DNA of 64,000 bases from Lichenihabitans psoromatis (GTDB taxonomy: Bacteria > Pseudomonadota > Alphaproteobacteria > Rhizobiales > Beijerinckiaceae), in the NCBI RefSeq assembly GCF_004323635.1, contig NZ_CP036515.1, positions 1,116,001 to 1,180,000 on the forward strand. The letters are read 5' to 3'. The notes below the pieces were generated by a model that was not told where the DNA came from, ran no database searches, and was given only the letters and a program-made list of their open reading frames with translations. Position numbers and translations under genes: made by a program. Numbering within the stretch: position 1 is the first letter of the stretch; each line of letters starts with the position of its first letter. Positions 60,532 to 64,000 of this stretch are shown in pieces.

Positions 60532-62670
60532 TCATGGTTCTTGATGCAACGAGCCAATTCCGGTGGCCTCCTCCACCGGATCGGCGCGACGCGCGAGAAT
60601 CCGAACTGTCGCACGATCACTATGTCCGGCGGCATCCACCACCGTCACGGTCGTGAATCCTTCCCCCTCCGGCCGCCAAAGCGCCTCGCGTGCGAAGCTG
60701 CGGCTCTCGATCGGCTGACCGTCCACCAGCCAACGATACGGACGCTGACCACCAAGCGCCGAGAGTTTTACCGGACTTTGTGGCGCCGCGCCCGCATCGC
60801 CATCGACGAGCAGACGGGAACCCTCGATCGGGAAGCTGATGCGTGGGCGATCGCCGTTCGGATCGCTCGTCGCGTCAAGCCGCACCAACGCGGGCGGGGG
60901 CGGCCCGGCAAAGACCGGCTCGAGCCTGCGGCGCGCGATCGGATCGGGCGGCAGCAGATCGAACAGGCGGAACAGAATTTGTGCCGCCGCGACCCCGACG
61001 CAGGCCGCGCAGGTGCCCCCATCCGCCCGCCCCATCCAGACGCCGATCGCGTGGTGTTGATCGAACCCGATCGCCCAGCCATCGCGAAAGCGGTAGGAGG
61101 TGCCTGTCTTGAAGGCGATGCGCCCGGCGCGTGCGCCGAAGCCACCGGGCGGCGGCATGTCGGATAGAATATCGACGACCGCATCGGCAGCCGCCCGACC
61201 CATGAGGATGCCACTGGACGCGCGGGGAGCGCCCGGGGTTGTCGTGAGGGGATTGACCTCTCCCCCACGGGCCAGTGCGGCGTAGGCGGTCACGAGAGTC
61301 TGAAGCGTCGTTCCCGCGCCGCCGAGAGCGACCGGCAGGCCCGGCGCCGCATCCGTGTCGCCGAAGGCAAGCGACAGACCGGCCTGCTTGAACCGCTCGG
61401 TAAAGACGAGCGGCCCGAGGCGTTGCAACGTCACCACGGCCGGAAGGTTGAGCGACATCTGAAGGGCCTGCCGGACCGTGACGTCGCCGTTGAAGCCGCC
61501 ATCGAAATTATGCGGCGCATAGTCGTCGAACCGGGTGGCGGCATCGCGGACCAGACTGGCGGGATGCGCCAATAGTCCATCAAAGGCCATGCCGTAGATG
61601 AAGGGTTTCAGTGTCGACCCCGGCGAACGCACCGCCTGCGTGAGGTCGATCGCGCCACTGCGACGTCGATCGAAATAATCGCCGCTCCCGACGCGAGCCA
61701 CCACCTCGCCGCTCTGCCAATCGGCCATGATGGCCGCGACATTGACGGGACGCGGCAACGAGCCGAGCGCCTGAGCCAGAATGCGTTCGGCCCCATCCTG
61801 CAGGTCATGATCGATCGTGGTTCGCACCGCGGCGCCGGCCGGAGCTGTGCCGGCGAGTTGCTCGGCGAGATGCGGCGCCAAGGCCGGCATGGCGTGACGT
61901 ATTGTCGGCACCGGCGTCAGCATCGCGGTGCGAAGCGAGCCCCTCGCCACGATTCCATCGGCAGCGCCCCGCCGCAACACCTTGGCGCGCGCGGCTTCAG
62001 CGGCCCCGACGCGCCGGTCGGGCCGCAAGCCGGTCGGGTTCTGCGGCAGCGCAACCAGCAAAGCCGCTTCAGCATCCGACAGCGCGGAGGGCTCCTTGCC
62101 GAACCAGGCCAGGCTTCCGGCCCTGACGCCTTCGACATTGCCGCCCATCGGCGCGAGCGTCAGATAAATCTGGAGAATGTCGCGCTTGGATAGCCGCGTC
62201 TCGAGCTGTATCGCCCGGACGATCTCGATCAGCTTGGACCGGAGCGTGCGCGGCCGCGGCTCGAGGAGGCGCACGACCTGCATCGTCAGGGTGGATCCGC
62301 CCGACACCACCCGGCCATTGGTCAGCACTTGCAGACTGGCGCGGACGAGCGCCAGCGGATCGACACCCGGGTGGAACCAGAATCGCTTGTCTTCGATATC
62401 GACGAGAAGGTCTCGATAGGTCGACGAGAGCATGTCGGGGTCGGGCCGCAAGCGCCAGAGTCCGCCCTTGGTTGTGAAGACCCGCAAGGGCACGTCGGAC
62501 CGATCGAGCACCGCAGTCGAGGTCTCGGCGAGACGCGTGAAATCCGGTGGAAACAGACGATCGAGCGCCAGGACACCGAGCGACACGCAAGCGACGACCA
62601 CCAGAGCGCCGATCGTCAATCGACCGGCCCAGACTTTTGGGCCGGTCAGATCCGCGTCTGCGCCGCTCAC
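60532..62670 (-). CDS. pbpC: Penicillin-binding protein 1C
   Basis: Encodes 712 residues from a GTG start overlapping the upstream stop (GTGA). A membrane anchor (about 17-40) is followed by a GT51 transglycosylase domain with catalytic Glu93 in EDKRF and 'GGSTLTMQ', then a transpeptidase domain with Ser352 in SPGSTLKPF, SLN near 416 and KTG near 537. The C-terminal BiPBP_C domain (about 620-700) identifies PbpC. It polymerises peptidoglycan, and its coupling to an alpha-2-macroglobulin gene is a known partnership. Confidence 0.95.
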   Translation of the reverse strand: MSGADADLTGPKVWAGRLTIGALVVVACVSLGVLALDRLFPPDFTRLAETSTAVLDRSDVPLRVFTTKGGLWRLRPDPDMLSSTYRDLLVDIEDKRFWFHPGVDPLALVRASLQVLTNGRVVSGGSTLTMQVVRLLEPRPRTLRSKLIEIVRAIQLETRLSKRDILQIYLTLAPMGGNVEGVRAGSLAWFGKEPSALSDAEAALLVALPQNPTGLRPDRRVGAAEAARAKVLRRGAADGIVARGSLRTAMLTPVPTIRHAMPALAPHLAEQLAGTAPAGAAVRTTIDHDLQDGAERILAQALGSLPRPVNVAAIMADWQSGEVVARVGSGDYFDRRRSGAIDLTQAVRSPGSTLKPFIYGMAFDGLLAHPASLVRDAATRFDDYAPHNFDGGFNGDVTVRQALQMSLNLPAVVTLQRLGPLVFTERFKQAGLSLAFGDTDAAPGLPVALGGAGTTLQTLVTAYAALARGGEVNPLTTTPGAPRASSGILMGRAAADAVVDILSDMPPPGGFGARAGRIAFKTGTSYRFRDGWAIGFDQHHAIGVWMGRADGGTCAACVGVAAAQILFRLFDLLPPDPIARRRLEPVFAGPPPPALVRLDATSDPNGDRPRISFPIEGSRLLVDGDAGAAPQSPVKLSALGGQRPYRWLVDGQPIESRSFAREALWRPEGEGFTTVTVVDAAGHSDRATVRILARRADPVEEATGIGSLHQEP

Positions 62671-64000
62671 TGCGGCTTGCGCGGCGCCTGAACGTCGAGC
62701 ACCCCGGCATCGCTCCGCGCATGATACGAGGGCGCGTACATATCCTCGACCTGAACGCCGGGACGCGCGTAATGGCCGGGCGTCACGGCGCGAACCACAT
62801 AGGCGAGCTTGAAGCCGCGCGAACCCTCGCTGAGATCCAGGCCGGCAAGATAGCGGTCGTCGCGCACGGCCGTGAAGGTTGGCTCCGTCACATCCTTCAG
62901 CCAGGCGAATTGCGTCGCGTCGCGATCGCCGGACAAGCCCACGTTACCGGGCTCCAACCCAGCCGGAAGCATGTCGACGATCAGCACCTTGCGTTGCAAC
63001 CCCTCGCTCATGCCCCCCTCGACCACGATCACGAGTTCGTCGTTCTGATGCGTGTCGGCAAGATCGGCCGGCTTCCCGTCGAGGTGGAAATAGCTTCTCT
63101 GGATCGTGAAGCCATTGGCTTCGGCGGGCTGCGGGCCCGCCGGAACCCCGGTCGTGGCGAGAGACAGATAGACGATGTCTGACGCTTTGTTGACCACGTC
63201 CACGGTGCGGCCTTGGCCGAGCGGGATCGTCAGGAGAGCGCTCGATCGGCCGCTGATAGCCTTGCCGTCGAGATCGACGTTCAGCGGCGTCTTGCTTTTG
63301 AGGTCAAAGGCGCTCCGCAGCATCCAAGCGTCTTCCTGCGTGCTGCTGTACCCTTTCCCATCCGTCCGGCGCGCGAGGTCCGCCGCTTGGCTGATCAGGG
63401 CGGCTTGCGGCAGCAGTTTTTCCTCGTTGGCCAACGACAGGGCCATCGCCTTGTCGCGCAGGTCGCTGCCATAGTCGTTCAGGTAGATGTGCGGGTCGCG
63501 CGTGATCGGCGCGGCCTTCATCAAACCAGCGGCGAGGTCGCGCTCCCCCGCATGAGCCATCGCGGCCGCGAGTTGCACACGCGCGATGTCGCTCGGCAGG
63601 TGATCGGCGGTGCGGGACGCCATGTAGCGCAATTGCGAGAGGTCGAGCTTGCCGGCCCGGCTGAGCACGACGGATGCGTAGCTGTTACCCGCAACCTCGA
63701 TCGGATCGACACTGCCGGTCGCGAAGCGCCCCGCCAGCCATGTCAACGCCCGTGTCTTCATGCTCTCAGGGACGTTCAAGCCCTGCTTTTCAGCATGTTG
63801 CAGGAAATCGACCACATAGGCGGTAAGCCAGGCATTGCCGCTGTCGAAAGCCGACCAATAGCCGAAGCTGCCATCGGCCGCCTGCAGGGAGAATAGCCGG
63901 GCGATGGCGCCCTGCCCCGTCACGTTGTCGCCGGTCGCGGCTTTCACCGCGCCGCCGAGGCTCGCGACATAAAGTTCGGGAAAGGCGCGGCTGACGGTTT
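62667..64000 (-). CDS. Alpha-2-macroglobulin family protein (3' part, cut by window)
   Basis: The C-terminal 444 residues or so are present; the frame is open to the window edge, so the gene starts beyond 64000. The visible part has the alpha-alpha barrel thioester domain ('LQAADGSFGYWSAFDSGNAWLTAYVVDFLQHA') and the receptor-binding-like end with 'YARPGVQVEDMYAPSYHARSDAG', as in YfhM. The CxEQ thioester bait, if any, lies outside the window. YfhM-type proteins are periplasmic protease traps that act beside PbpC. It overlaps pbpC by GTGA. Confidence 0.9.
   Translation of the reverse strand, partial: TVSRAFPELYVASLGGAVKAATGDNVTGQGAIARLFSLQAADGSFGYWSAFDSGNAWLTAYVVDFLQHAEKQGLNVPESMKTRALTWLAGRFATGSVDPIEVAGNSYASVVLSRAGKLDLSQLRYMASRTADHLPSDIARVQLAAAMAHAGERDLAAGLMKAAPITRDPHIYLNDYGSDLRDKAMALSLANEEKLLPQAALISQAADLARRTDGKGYSSTQEDAWMLRSAFDLKSKTPLNVDLDGKAISGRSSALLTIPLGQGRTVDVVNKASDIVYLSLATTGVPAGPQPAEANGFTIQRSYFHLDGKPADLADTHQNDELVIVVEGGMSEGLQRKVLIVDMLPAGLEPGNVGLSGDRDATQFAWLKDVTEPTFTAVRDDRYLAGLDLSEGSRGFKLAYVVRAVTPGHYARPGVQVEDMYAPSYHARSDAGVLDVQAPRKPQ

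Noticed and set aside
1..64000. CRISPR array, insertion sequences or toxin-antitoxin pairs
   Set aside because: No regularly spaced repeats, transposase-like frames or inverted-terminal-repeat pairs were seen.

Overview
The window is a 64 kb piece of a high-GC chromosome from an alphaproteobacterium, most likely of the order Hyphomicrobiales. The evidence is a circularly permuted (two-piece) tmRNA, an alpha-type SspB adaptor with DUF4169 and ribbon-helix-helix companions, an sppA-ihfB-lapA run, an SdhAF4-type (DUF1674) protein, a PmtA-like phospholipid methyltransferase and an alphaproteobacterial type LexA box. I cannot fix the family. No insertion sequence, prophage, CRISPR array or rRNA operon is visible. 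Most genes look vertically inherited, and the long open frames opposite them are high-GC shadows.

Layout. 1-7.4 kb: tRNA-Arg, a secreted DUF4174 protein, an MBL-fold hydrolase, rpsA with a structured leader and a strong terminator, a short Hsp70 (YegD-like), and a divergent SDR/LysR pair with a palindromic operator between them. 7.4-10 kb: sppA, ihfB, lapA and a small membrane protein. 10-15 kb: a complete sugar-type ABC importer (binding protein, ATPase, two permeases), all translationally coupled except the binding protein. 15-17.3 kb: a polysaccharide deacetylase and three small envelope or unknown proteins. 17.3-22.3 kb: a YhaO/YhaN (SbcD/SbcC-like) repair pair preceded by a candidate SOS box, then tRNA-Val. 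22.5-28 kb: one very large membrane protein fused to a GH94 phosphorylase-type domain. 28-36 kb: pncB, a cold shock protein, mnmA coupled to a PmtA-like gene, and a giant AsmA-like protein.

35.9-37.4 kb is a tagging and degradation cluster: the two-piece tmRNA (encoded tag ANDNYAPVALAA) lies directly upstream of, and in the same direction as, sspB, the adaptor that delivers such tagged proteins to ClpXP. 37.4-43.8 kb: a secreted retropepsin-like protein, exported MsrB, thyA-GNAT-folA (thymidylate and folate), hflK-hflC and a 3-methyladenine glycosylase. 43.8-54.7 kb, mostly minus strand: a 1-Cys peroxiredoxin, an MFS exporter, a coupled two-gene module (AAA-HerA double ATPase plus a winged-helix protein), an RsmB-family rRNA methyltransferase, SdhAF4, and two tandem GT4 glycosyltransferases, one of which has lost its active-site glutamates. 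54.7-64 kb: a histidine phosphatase, a Cys-rich secreted protein, two membrane proteins (one Bcr/CflA exporter), a GAF-PAS-GGDEF-EAL protein, and pbpC coupled to the 3' end of an alpha-2-macroglobulin gene that runs off the window.

The best candidate for an under-described system is the AAA-HerA/winged-helix pair at 46.1-50.0 kb. The tmRNA-sspB linkage, the SOS box on yhaO-yhaN and the membrane-GH94 fusion are the next most interesting. No gene-free stretch exceeds about 280 bases. The unassigned gaps at 1-161, 239-480, 22121-22268, 27975-28161, 29470-29726, 29931-30136 and 56628-56834 show nothing I can name.
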